Assembly: GCF_031177825.1 (NCBI RefSeq) | Contig: NZ_JAPSKE010000019.1 | Coordinates: 42,725 to 106,724, forward strand | Origin: Paenibacillus sp. | GTDB taxonomy: Bacteria > Bacillota > Bacilli > Paenibacillales > YIM-B00363 | DNA length: 64,000 bases | Direction: 5' to 3' | Shown here: piece after piece, positions 46,766-54,922 of the stretch | Layout of the letters: every line of letters starts with the position of its first letter | Position numbering within the stretch: position 1 is the first letter of the stretch | Notes under the pieces: model-generated | What the model saw: only the letters and a program-made list of their open reading frames with translations | Told to the model about the DNA's origin: nothing | Database searches by the model: none | Translations under genes and position numbers: made by a program

Positions 46766-47353
46766 TTACTCATCGATGCAAATGGAATCCAGGTACGACG
46801 TCAACACGGCGGCGATCCGTTCCTTCGTCAAGCGGCGCGGCTCGAGGAACGCGTGCATCGCGAGGCCGTCGACTAACGAATACAACGTCTCCGCGGTCAG
46901 CTCCTTGTCCAAGTCCTCGCGCAGCAATCGGCGATGCTCGAGATACTCGATCACTTTGCGAATGCCCGAATACATGTCTTGCTGCACCCCGAGCGAATCC
47001 GCCTTCCGCCCGAGCGAGAAGACGTAGGCGAGCCACACGTCCATCTCCGCGCGGGTATCCTCGTTCAACGGCACGAGCTCGAACAGGATGCGCCGCACCA
47101 TTGTCTTCGGGGGCAAATCCTCGCCCAGGATGTCCTGGATGCGAGCGTTGGCGCGTTCCCGCACGAGCTGCATGGCGTAAGCCAGCAGCTCGTCCTGCGT
47201 AGAGAAGTAGTGCCGCAGCGCGCCTAACGAAATGTCCGCCTCCTTCGCAATGCTGCGCACCGTCGCGCCTTTCATCCCGTCCCGCAGGACGACCCGCCAG
47301 GTGGCGGCTGCGATTTGTTCTTTTTTCTCTTCATGATTCACGATTTTCGGCAT
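46766..47353 (-). CDS. TetR/AcrR-family transcriptional regulator
   Basis: 195 residues. The N-terminal HTH (ATVRSIAKEADISLGALRHYFSTQDELLAYAM) carries the usual TetR Y/F-H/S-x-K/D-E turn. The C-terminal ligand domain resembles the BetI/PsrA-like group (TLYSLVDGLAMHAFLEP). The ATG at 47353 is preceded only 6 nt away by a TACAAT (minus strand, 47365-47360), so the message may be leaderless; the -35 is weak. Divergent from the membrane-protein gene, with related sites ATACGGTTGTGC and ATACAATCGTAT in between, so it probably represses that gene and itself. Confidence 0.9.
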   Translation of the reverse strand: MPKIVNHEEKKEQIAAATWRVVLRDGMKGATVRSIAKEADISLGALRHYFSTQDELLAYAMQLVRERANARIQDILGEDLPPKTMVRRILFELVPLNEDTRAEMDVWLAYVFSLGRKADSLGVQQDMYSGIRKVIEYLEHRRLLREDLDKELTAETLYSLVDGLAMHAFLEPRRLTKERIAAVLTSYLDSICIDE

Positions 47354-47387
47354 GACCCGATTGTAGCATACTTCGCCTATTTTTATA

Positions 47388-47445
47388 ATACGGTTGTGCT
47401 GAAAAGGAAATCGTGTTAGCATGGATTTAAATAATACAATCGTAT
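47388..47445. promoter_or_regulatory. Candidate TetR operators in the divergent region
   Basis: ATACGGTTGTGC (47388-47399) and, in the opposite orientation, ATACGATTGTAT (reverse complement of 47434-47445) share ATACGRTTGTRY. The second is itself a partial palindrome (ATAC-n4-GTAT). Confidence 0.4.
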
Positions 47446-47463
47446 CGGAAAGGGTTGTTGTCG

Positions 47464-48009
47464 TTGAATGTTATCGCTTGGTCGATCGTCGCTTGCGAGA
47501 TCGCTTTTTGGGTCGTCATCGGACTCGGACTGATCGTTCGTTATGTATTTCATAAGAAAACGCTGGGCCTCGCCCTATTGGCGTTGACTCCGGTCATCGA
47601 TCTCGCCCTGCTCGTCATCGCGGGCTTCGACCTCCGCTCGGGGGCGACGGCCACGACCGCGCATGCGATCGCCGCCGTCTATATCGGGGTGTCCATCGCG
47701 TTCGGGAAGAGTATGATCCAATGGGCGGACGAACGGTTCCGCTATTACGTGACGAAGCAAGGGGAGAAGCCGGCCAAGCGGTACGGTATGGAGTATGCGA
47801 AGCATTACATGATCGGCTGGATGCGTCACCTTGTCGCCTACGCGATCGGCGCCGGCCTGCTGCTGCTGACGCATGGGCTCGTCGGGGACGCAGCTCGCAC
47901 GGAAGCGCTGATGGGGACGGCAAGATTATGGACGCTCGTGCTCGGGATCGACTTCCTGATTGGCGTCTCCAACTTCGTCTGGCCGAAGCGCGCGAAGGCG
48001 AAGGCGTAA
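47464..48009 (+). CDS. Small integral membrane protein
   Basis: 181 residues, five or so hydrophobic segments: IAWSIVACEIAFWVVIGLGLIV, LGLALLALTPVIDLALLVIA, AHAIAAVYIGVSIAFG, LVAYAIGAGLLLL and LWTLVLGIDFLIGVSNFVW. A basic cytosolic loop (DERFRYYVTKQGEKPAKRYG) lies between the third and fourth. It looks like the 2TM/YmcC-type uncharacterised membrane proteins often found divergent from TetR regulators. TTG 47464 lies 9 nt from GGAAAGGG; TTG 47455 abuts it. Likely TetR-controlled; function unknown. Confidence 0.75.
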   Translation: MNVIAWSIVACEIAFWVVIGLGLIVRYVFHKKTLGLALLALTPVIDLALLVIAGFDLRSGATATTAHAIAAVYIGVSIAFGKSMIQWADERFRYYVTKQGEKPAKRYGMEYAKHYMIGWMRHLVAYAIGAGLLLLTHGLVGDAARTEALMGTARLWTLVLGIDFLIGVSNFVWPKRAKAKA

Positions 48010-48025
48010 GAACAGTACCGAGTAC

Positions 48026-48067
48026 GAACCGTAGGGCGTTCTGTGTAGCCTGGCCTTACGGTTTTTT
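48026..48067 (+). terminator. Intrinsic terminator after the membrane-protein gene
   Basis: AACCGTAGG (48027-48035) pairs imperfectly with CCTTACGGTT (48054-48063) and runs into T6. Confidence 0.6.
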
Positions 48068-48083
48068 CTACGGCTACTTCGCT

Positions 48084-49643
48084 TTAATTCCGGTTCCACT
48101 CCAAGTCGATCCCAACCTCGAACATGCGGCTCCACGGCGAGTACACCCTTCGAATCGTGAAATCGTCGGGTTCATGCAAGCGTAAATATTGATCGGCAAA
48201 CTGCCGCAGCTTGTCGTGAAGTAAAGCGACTACTTGCTCCTCGACATGGGCGATGTCGAAATAGTCAGCGTTCAACGTCGGGAGAAGCTCATGGGTCACC
48301 TCTCTGCGCAGGAGCGTCTGATACCCCCAATCCTCCAACAGCCTTAGGAGAAGGAAGGAGTCGCTGGCCCGCCGCTGTTCTGCGTTCATCTCGATCCCCG
48401 CCTGCCGATAATAAGCGTGAATCACGCCGTGAGCGATGACCGTCCCCAACGTATTGCCCGATGTATTCCAGGCGCCGTAGGCGCATATTCGTCGGTGCAG
48501 CCCCGCGCGGGCGAGCATCTTCATGAAAGGATGATCCGCCCCGTTGGACACTGCAACGTCGGCCAGAGCGACAAGTCGGTCCTCTTGGACGTAGCGCTCG
48601 ATCGCTTGGATCAATTCCTTCGGGTTCGTCTCCGAGAAATAGGAACGATGGCGCTCGCTGAATGCGGTTCCGGACTCGGCAGCCTGCTTAGCCCCGATCG
48701 GGGGAGCGTTGACCATGAGCACGACATCGCTGTCGACGGCGGATTCGCTCATGAAGCTTCCGGAGGCGGTGAGATGCGCCTTAATGCTTTCATTCAAGCT
48801 GCGGTCCTCGTATCGAGGAATGACGAAAGGGCCTTCTGTCGAGGAATACCGCACAAAGAAGGAAGGAGTAAATTGAAATGCGTCGCACAGCACTCTGGCG
48901 TACAGGGTGCACCCGATCTCATCCGCTCCCGGATAAATATGGACTTTGTCGGCGACGTCCAACATCTCCGCGTATTGAATCAGCTCCCGCTGCTCCATGG
49001 CGGAGAAACCGTATTCCGCATTGTCGTCCAGCGGAATGATCAGCATATGGATAATTCCTTCCTGGACAAGTCGAATGGCGGCTTTGTTCATGGAGGCGTT
49101 AATCGCCCTCCGTCCGGTGAAATCCGCTAGAATGTCCTCGGGAAGTTCTCTTCGGATTTGTTCCCACGCCTGTTCTTCCTCCGCACTTAGCCCTAGAGAG
49201 CTCTTCTTATCCTGATACCAGCCGTAGAGATGAATCATCCTGCCATATTGCGCGTAGTAATCCGGTTCTTCATCGGCCCCGTCGTAAGCGGGGACCCGCA
49301 TGATGAGGTTAAACGCATAAATCGCCAAGCCCGGATTGTGACGTTTGATCTGCCTCAAGACCTCGATCCTGCCTGTGCAGTCCTCCAAGCTTTGATAGTG
49401 AAGCCGGGAAGGAACGATCCCTCCGTAAATCAGCATGTCCAATGAAACGACTGCGCGTTTCGCATTCGCCGACGAAGCAACCAACCATTGAACGATGCGT
49501 TCTCCGTTAGCAGGATGTTTCTTCCGGCCTAGAACATTAAGGGGCGGCGGAGACATCGGCATTGCAGTCGCTTTAGACAGCAGTAAGGGGAAGTAGTAAT
49601 TGCAAGGTCTTTCATCTAACGGCAGATAGACGATGGATTCCAT
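48084..49643 (-). CDS. DUF4127-family protein
   Basis: 519 residues. The family opening IVYLPLDERPCNYYFPLLL is diagnostic for DUF4127. Other conserved stretches are AVVSLDMLIYGGIVPSR, FNLIMRVPAYDGADEEPDYY, MLIIPLDDNAEYGFS, VHIYPGADEIGCTLYARVL, DVAVSNGADHPFM and YGAWNTSGNTLGTVIAHGV. The many conserved Asp/Glu/Asn around glycines hint at a metal- or sugar-binding enzyme, but no activity is established to my knowledge. No signal peptide. GGAGGG precedes ATG 49643. It is divergent from an ABC importer-NanE-oxidoreductase operon, which suggests a role in breaking down the same imported amino sugar. Confidence 0.88.
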   Translation of the reverse strand: MESIVYLPLDERPCNYYFPLLLSKATAMPMSPPPLNVLGRKKHPANGERIVQWLVASSANAKRAVVSLDMLIYGGIVPSRLHYQSLEDCTGRIEVLRQIKRHNPGLAIYAFNLIMRVPAYDGADEEPDYYAQYGRMIHLYGWYQDKKSSLGLSAEEEQAWEQIRRELPEDILADFTGRRAINASMNKAAIRLVQEGIIHMLIIPLDDNAEYGFSAMEQRELIQYAEMLDVADKVHIYPGADEIGCTLYARVLCDAFQFTPSFFVRYSSTEGPFVIPRYEDRSLNESIKAHLTASGSFMSESAVDSDVVLMVNAPPIGAKQAAESGTAFSERHRSYFSETNPKELIQAIERYVQEDRLVALADVAVSNGADHPFMKMLARAGLHRRICAYGAWNTSGNTLGTVIAHGVIHAYYRQAGIEMNAEQRRASDSFLLLRLLEDWGYQTLLRREVTHELLPTLNADYFDIAHVEEQVVALLHDKLRQFADQYLRLHEPDDFTIRRVYSPWSRMFEVGIDLEWNRN

Positions 49644-49697
49644 GGATTCCCTCCGATCGTAGAAATGCCAACATTATAGCATTTTCATATAAAAAAA

Positions 49698-49767
49698 TGA
49701 TATTTTTATTTTTTTATCAAAAAAAGGAGATTTTATCCTTCACATTTTCTTCATACGATGCTATGAT
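49698..49767 (+). promoter_or_regulatory. Promoter and candidate operator of the amino-sugar ABC operon
   Basis: TTCACA (49739-49744), 17 nt, TATGAT (49762-49767), giving a leader of about 130 nt. Upstream is an AT-rich inverted repeat TGATA (49698-49702), 12 nt, TATCA (49715-49719). It could serve the RpiR-type regulator encoded at 54035, and lies between the DUF4127 gene and the importer. Confidence 0.5.
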
Positions 49768-49904
49768 TTTCTTAATTCATTGGAAAAATATGTTTTAAAC
49801 TGCTAGAGCTAGGGAGAATTCGATCGGAGGAGGTTCGAAGGTACAGTTGACTTGCGGCTTATAGTTGGACGGTATGTATAACAAGTAAAGACGGAGGAGA
49901 AAAA

Positions 49905-51269
49905 ATGAAAAAATCGATCCGCACGACAGCACTTCTTCTTGTTATGGCCATGTTTCTGACAACGTTCTTGGCCGCCTGCAGCACCGGCAACGAAGGCGGC
50001 GGCACCGCCGAGACTCCCGACACAGGCGCGACCGAAACCCCCGGCAAAGACGCAGCGGCCGAAACGGAACCGCCGAAAAAAAACGTGGAAATCGATTTTT
50101 GGACGATCGCTTTAAGCCCCAACTTCGACGATTATATCAACGGCCGGATCGCCAAGTTCGAAGAGGCGAATCCAAACATCAAGGTCAAGTGGACGGATCT
50201 TCCATATAACGCTATCGAAAATAAATTGCTGACCTCCATCGCGGGCGGCAATGCACCGGACGTCGTGAACTTAAATACGGGCATGGCTTTGACCTTGGCG
50301 GCGAAGAACGCTTTGGTCGACCTCAATCAGGAAGCCAAGGAAGAACAGCGCTCCATCTACTTCGAGAATATGCTGCAATCCGGCGCGATCGATGACGGGC
50401 TGTATGCCTTCCCCTGGTATTTGACGATGAGTGTATTTATGTACAACAAGCAAATTTACGAAGAAGCCGGCCTGGATCCGAACCAACCTCCGAAGACGTG
50501 GGACGAGGTCGTGCAGCAAGCCAAGCAAATCAAACAGAACACCGGCAAATACGCGTTCGTCTATACACCGAACATTATGGCTTCCCTGATCGAATTAGGA
50601 GTGCCGGTATTGAACGAGGACCGGACGAAGGTCACCGTCAATACGCCGGAAGCGCTCGAATACGCCAAGTGGGTCAAATCACTGTATGACGAGGATGTCG
50701 TTCCGCAGGACGGCTTGACGGGCGGCTATACGTATAACATCGATCAGTACCAAGCCGGTCAGATGGCGATGCTGATCACAGGTTCGCAATTTTTGACGCG
50801 CGTCAAGGATAACGCTCCGGACGTATACAACAACACGATGGTGGCTCAGCAGCCCGCGCTTACGGAGAACGGCAATATCCATACGCCGCTGATGAACGTC
50901 GTCGTGCCGAAGCTGAGCGACTCCCACCAGGAATCGATTGCTTTCGCCAACTTTATTACTAACGACGAATCCCAGCTCGAGTTCGCGAAGGTCGTAAATA
51001 TCTTGCCCTCCACGAAGGTGGCGGCGGAAGACCCGTTCTTCTCGCAGAGCGGCGACGACCCCGAGTCTAAGGCGAAGGTCATGACTGCGGCGCAGCTGAA
51101 CCGAGCCTACGACTTCACGTTCGGATTAAAGCGCGAAAGCGACATGATCAAAGCGTTCACCGACGAATGGACCAAGATGCTGCTGGGCCAGCAGTCCCCC
51201 GAAGATGCGCTCAAGATCGGCGAAGAAAACATGCAAAAAGTGTTGGACGAGATCAACAGCGAATTTTAA
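49905..51269 (+). CDS. ABC sugar transporter, solute-binding lipoprotein
   Basis: 454 residues; lipobox FLAAC (C25), Gly/Thr/Glu-rich linker to about 60, then a family-1 binding fold (VEIDFWTIALSPNFDDYING, GNAPDVVNLNTGMALTLAAK, DGLYAFPWYLTMSVFMYNKQIYEEAGL, AGQMAMLITGSQFL). It resembles binding proteins for amino sugars or oligosaccharides. Codons here are less GC-rich than in the glucan locus. A hairpin with a U tract follows, then the permeases. The ligand is inferred from NanE downstream to be a ManNAc- or sialic-acid-related compound. Confidence 0.9.
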   Translation: MKKSIRTTALLLVMAMFLTTFLAACSTGNEGGGTAETPDTGATETPGKDAAAETEPPKKNVEIDFWTIALSPNFDDYINGRIAKFEEANPNIKVKWTDLPYNAIENKLLTSIAGGNAPDVVNLNTGMALTLAAKNALVDLNQEAKEEQRSIYFENMLQSGAIDDGLYAFPWYLTMSVFMYNKQIYEEAGLDPNQPPKTWDEVVQQAKQIKQNTGKYAFVYTPNIMASLIELGVPVLNEDRTKVTVNTPEALEYAKWVKSLYDEDVVPQDGLTGGYTYNIDQYQAGQMAMLITGSQFLTRVKDNAPDVYNNTMVAQQPALTENGNIHTPLMNVVVPKLSDSHQESIAFANFITNDESQLEFAKVVNILPSTKVAAEDPFFSQSGDDPESKAKVMTAAQLNRAYDFTFGLKRESDMIKAFTDEWTKMLLGQQSPEDALKIGEENMQKVLDEINSEF

Positions 51270-51281
51270 GAACGAAGATTC

Positions 51282-51311
51282 GGGGTGAGCTTCGGCTCAC
51301 TCCGATTTTTC
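51282..51311 (+). terminator. Intra-operon terminator-like hairpin
   Basis: CGGGGTGAGC (51282-51291) / GCTCACTCCG (51296-51305), stable TTCG tetraloop, then ATTTTT. It probably causes partial termination so that the binding protein is made in excess over the permeases. Confidence 0.8.
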
Positions 51312-51333
51312 AACCGGAGAGGGGGATGAGCGC

Positions 51334-52218
51334 ATGCTGTCGTTGCAACGCAGACAATATTGGTTCGCTTATTTCATGATTGTGCCGGGCTTGTTATTGA
51401 TGGCCCTGTTTACCTTCTACCCGATCATTTACGGTCTGCCGCTCGCTTTCACCAACTACTCCGTCGTCGACGCGACGAAATGGGTCGGGCTGGCGAATTT
51501 CGAGCGCGCGTTTTCCGACAAAGTGTTTTATCTGGCGTTGAAAAATTCTCTTATTTATATCATCGTCGTTCCCGTCATTCAGCTTCTCTCGATCTTGATG
51601 GCCATCCTGGTCAACAATCAATTGCGGTTCGTCCATTTTTTCCGCGTGTCTTACTTCGTCCCGGTCGTGACGTCGATGGTCGCCGCGGCTATCGCGTGGA
51701 AGTGGGTGTTCCAGGGGAACGGCATTCTGAATTATTTTCTGCAAAGTCTCGGTTGGGTCGAGAAGCCGATTTCCTTCCTGGCGAATCCGAATTGGGCGTT
51801 GTATTCGATCATGGCCGTCACGGTTTGGAAAGGCCTCGGCTACTATATGATGATCTATTTGGCGGGGCTTCAATCGATTCCTTCGGAGCTGCAGGAGGCG
51901 GCGAGAATCGACGGGGCCGGCAGAGCCAAGGTGATCTGGTATGTGACGATTCCGCTGCTGAGGCCGTTCGTGCTGCTTTGCTCGCTAATGTCCATGATGG
52001 CCGCCGTCCGCGTATTTGACGAGGTATATGTCATGACGGAAGGCGGACCTGCCAACGCATCCATGGTCACGGGCGTCTACACGTATCAGAAAGCGTTTAT
52101 CGATTTCAACTTCGGGTACGCCGCGGCGATCGGCTTGATCGTATCCCTGATCATCATGGTGTTCAGCATCATCATGTTCAAAACTGGCAAAAGAGGAGGG
52201 GTGAACTACTATGGCTAA
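51334..52218 (+). CDS. ABC sugar transporter permease (MalF type)
   Basis: 294 residues, six predicted spans starting YWFAYFMIVPGLLLMALFTF. The EAA loop is ELQEAARIDGAGRAKVIWYVTIPLLRP, the canonical carbohydrate-permease form. The start ATG 51334 follows GGAGAGGGGGATG. It overlaps the next permease by 8 nt. No ATPase is encoded in the operon, so a housekeeping MsmX-like ATPase is expected to energise it. Confidence 0.94.
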   Translation: MLSLQRRQYWFAYFMIVPGLLLMALFTFYPIIYGLPLAFTNYSVVDATKWVGLANFERAFSDKVFYLALKNSLIYIIVVPVIQLLSILMAILVNNQLRFVHFFRVSYFVPVVTSMVAAAIAWKWVFQGNGILNYFLQSLGWVEKPISFLANPNWALYSIMAVTVWKGLGYYMMIYLAGLQSIPSELQEAARIDGAGRAKVIWYVTIPLLRPFVLLCSLMSMMAAVRVFDEVYVMTEGGPANASMVTGVYTYQKAFIDFNFGYAAAIGLIVSLIIMVFSIIMFKTGKRGGVNYYG

Positions 52219-53086
52219 CCTTCCCGCGCCTCTTGCGAATCCGCCGAAGCGAAAGCCGATAAGAACGCTGAGGAAGATCGCTCTCCCGTTGTTCATGTAT
52301 CCGATGATGCTCCTGACCGCTTTGGTTTGTCTCGGGCCGTTCTTATGGCTGCTGTCGACATCGCTCAAGATGAATGCCAATGTGTACAAATTTCCGCCGC
52401 AGCTCATTCCGTGGCCGATATCTTTCGATAACTACGTCGGCGTCTTCGAAGTCATGCCGCTGTGGGGTTACATCTGGAATACGGTGCTGCTCACGGCGCT
52501 AGGGGTGGGGATCAACCTGATCACCTGCCTCGTTACCGCATATCCGCTCGCCAGAATCAACTTTCCGGGGAGAAATTTCATCTTTTACGCGATCGTCAGT
52601 ACAATGATTTTGCCGAATGCGGCGGGCATGATCGTCCATTTCATCACTATTCAGAAAATGGGGCTTTACAACACGTATATGGGAATCGTGTTGCCTGCGG
52701 CAATCAGCGTGTTTAATGTGTTCTTGCTGCGGCAATCCTTCATTACGATTCCGAACGACATGGAGCATTCCGCGAGAATCGACGGAGCATCTGAATTTCG
52801 CATTTTTTGGAACATCATGGTGCCGATCATTAAGCCATCCATTGCGACCGTAGTCATTTTCGATTTCCTGGCGTTCTGGAACAGCTTTATTTGGCCGATC
52901 GTCGTGCTTGACGATACTAATAAATATCCGTTGACGCCTGCGCTCCAATATTTACAGGGGAATTTCTCCTATAATTTCCCCTACATCGCGGCAGGTACGA
53001 TTATCTCCATCATCCCGATCATCGTCGTATTTCTGGCTCTCCAGAAGCAATTCATCAATGGGATGGTCGGTGCGGTGAAGGGATAA
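52211..53086 (+). CDS. ABC sugar transporter permease (MalG type)
   Basis: 291 residues with six spans. The EAA loop reads MEHSARIDGASEFRIFWNIMVPIIKP, and the C terminus (LALQKQFINGMVGAVKG) is the typical MalG tail. AGAGGAGGGG lies 9 nt before ATG 52211. Followed after 47 nt by nanE. Confidence 0.94.
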   Translation: MANLPAPLANPPKRKPIRTLRKIALPLFMYPMMLLTALVCLGPFLWLLSTSLKMNANVYKFPPQLIPWPISFDNYVGVFEVMPLWGYIWNTVLLTALGVGINLITCLVTAYPLARINFPGRNFIFYAIVSTMILPNAAGMIVHFITIQKMGLYNTYMGIVLPAAISVFNVFLLRQSFITIPNDMEHSARIDGASEFRIFWNIMVPIIKPSIATVVIFDFLAFWNSFIWPIVVLDDTNKYPLTPALQYLQGNFSYNFPYIAAGTIISIIPIIVVFLALQKQFINGMVGAVKG

Positions 53087-53133
53087 TCGAATTCGACAAA
53101 CGTTAATGAGAGAACACCGGAGAGGAGTCGACC

Positions 53134-53844
53134 ATGAGCGAATTGATCAAACAACTAAGTCAAGGACTAATCGTCTCCTGTCAGGCACTGGAGGACGAAC
53201 CGTTATACGGGGCGGACATCATGGCCGCAATGGCGTTGGCTGCGCAGCAAGGCGGCGCCCGCGCCATTCGCGCCAATTCTCCGGAAGACATCGCAATGAT
53301 CAAGAAGAAGTGCTCCTTGCCTGTAATCGGGCTATATAAGAAGAGTTATCCGGATTGCCCGGTCTATATTACGCCTACGATGGCGGAGGTGGATGCCGTA
53401 GTTCGGTCCGGGGCCGACATCGTCGCCCTTGACGCTACCATGCTCGAACGCCCGGACGGCGTAACGGCCGAGCAGTTGATCGCTGCCGTTCGCGACCGCT
53501 TCCCCGGAATGCCGATCCTCGCGGATGTTTCCACTTACGATGAAGGCGTTCATGCCATGGAACTAGGTGTGGAGCTAGTTTCGACCACTCTCTCCGGGTA
53601 TACGCCTTACAGCAGGCAGCAAGACGGTCCGGATCTGGAGCTGGTCGAAAAACTGGCGAATTTGAAACGGACTCCCGTCATCGCGGAGGGGAAAATCTGG
53701 ACGCCGCAGGAATGCGTGCGCTGTTTCGGAGCAGGAGCATATGCCGTCGTCGTTGGCACGGCGATCACCCGCCCAAGAGAAATCACCAAGCGGTTTTTAG
53801 ATCAAATCGATACGGAGCGAATCCGCATTTTGCGTTCCGGTTGA
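53134..53844 (+). CDS. nanE: N-acetylmannosamine-6-phosphate 2-epimerase
   Basis: 236 residues, TIM barrel. NanE motifs: GLIVSCQALEDEPLY (substrate loop), ARAIRANSPEDI, LPVIGLYKKSYPDCPVYITPT (catalytic Lys region), DIVALDATMLERP and TPVIAEGKIWTPQEC (catalytic Glu). It interconverts ManNAc-6P and GlcNAc-6P. No NanA aldolase or NanK kinase of the classic sialic-acid set is next to it. The substrate may therefore enter as ManNAc-bearing glycan, or be phosphorylated elsewhere. GGAGAGGAG precedes ATG 53134. Confidence 0.94.
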   Translation: MSELIKQLSQGLIVSCQALEDEPLYGADIMAAMALAAQQGGARAIRANSPEDIAMIKKKCSLPVIGLYKKSYPDCPVYITPTMAEVDAVVRSGADIVALDATMLERPDGVTAEQLIAAVRDRFPGMPILADVSTYDEGVHAMELGVELVSTTLSGYTPYSRQQDGPDLELVEKLANLKRTPVIAEGKIWTPQECVRCFGAGAYAVVVGTAITRPREITKRFLDQIDTERIRILRSG

Positions 53845-54034
53845 TCCAGCCGTACCGGACATATGAGACCAAGCACGCCGAGGTTACGCCGCTCCTGGCC
53901 GATCACGACCCGAGCGAAACCTGTTTATCACGCTGCTGGTGATGCCTCGCAAGTATGGGAATATACAAAATGGGAGGTGCTATAATTAAGCGTTGCTCGC
54001 TTCTCCGGAATTCAGAAGAAGGAAGGAATAGGGT

Positions 54035-54895
54035 ATGAAGAAGACGCTCCACAGCAGTCCGCTCTTCCTGATGATCGAGAGCGTGTACCCCTCGCTGACG
54101 AAGGCAGAGCAGAAAGTAGCCGATAAAGTGTTGGCCGAACCGGAAGAGGCGGTATTCTACACGATCACCGATTTGGCCGAAAAGTCGGAAGTGGGCGAGA
54201 CGACCGTCATCCGGCTTTGCCGGAAGCTGGGGTTTAAAGGCTACCAAGAATTTAAGCTGTCCGTCGTGCAAAACGTATCGTCGCCGACCGAGCGCATTCA
54301 CGGAGACATCCAAGAGGACGACAGCTTGCTGACGATCGCCCAAAAAATCAGCAATCTCAATACGCGAACGATTCAAAACACGACCGCGCTATTAAACGAA
54401 GAAAGCTTGCACCGCTCCGTTTCCTTGCTCAGCGACGCGAACAAAATTTTCTTTTTCGGCGTCGGATCTTCGGGAATCACCATTCGGGACGCAAAATACC
54501 GCTTTATGCGACTAGGTTTTAATGTGGAGGCCGAGACGGACGCTCATATCATCGCAATGAACGCCTCGCTGGCCGCGAAGGGAGACGTGGTCGTCGGCGT
54601 CTCCGCGTCGGGCAGCACGAAGGATCTCGTGGATGCGATCCGGATCGCGAAGGGCAACGGCGCGGCCGTCATCTGTTTGACGAACCACATCCGGTCTCCG
54701 ATCACGCAATACGCCGACGTCGTTTTGCTCGGCTCTTCCAGGGAGAACCCCCTTCAAGGCGGCGCCTTCGCTTCGAAGCTTGCGCAAATTCATATTCTGG
54801 ACATTCTCTCCACGGGGCTTGCGTTTCGGCATAAGGAGAAGACGTACGACGCTTTGGAAAAAACCGCGAAGTCGGTACTCGATAAGCTGTACTAA
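54035..54895 (+). CDS. MurR/RpiR-family transcriptional regulator
   Basis: 286 residues. RpiR HTH (TITDLAEKSEVGETTVIRLCRKLGFKGYQEFK) plus SIS domain (IFFFGVGSSGITIRDAKYRFMRLG ... VVGVSASGSTKDLVDAIRIAKGNG). It probably senses ManNAc-6P, GlcNAc-6P or a related phosphosugar and controls this cluster. A second RpiR protein (murR) lies at 25028, and the two share a general layout. ATG 54035 follows AGGAAGGA; TATAAT at 53981-53986 may give it a promoter of its own, so the operon need not be a single transcript. Confidence 0.92.
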   Translation: MKKTLHSSPLFLMIESVYPSLTKAEQKVADKVLAEPEEAVFYTITDLAEKSEVGETTVIRLCRKLGFKGYQEFKLSVVQNVSSPTERIHGDIQEDDSLLTIAQKISNLNTRTIQNTTALLNEESLHRSVSLLSDANKIFFFGVGSSGITIRDAKYRFMRLGFNVEAETDAHIIAMNASLAAKGDVVVGVSASGSTKDLVDAIRIAKGNGAAVICLTNHIRSPITQYADVVLLGSSRENPLQGGAFASKLAQIHILDILSTGLAFRHKEKTYDALEKTAKSVLDKLY

Positions 54896-54922
54896 GGTAT
54901 ATGAGGTCTAGGGGGAACTCGA

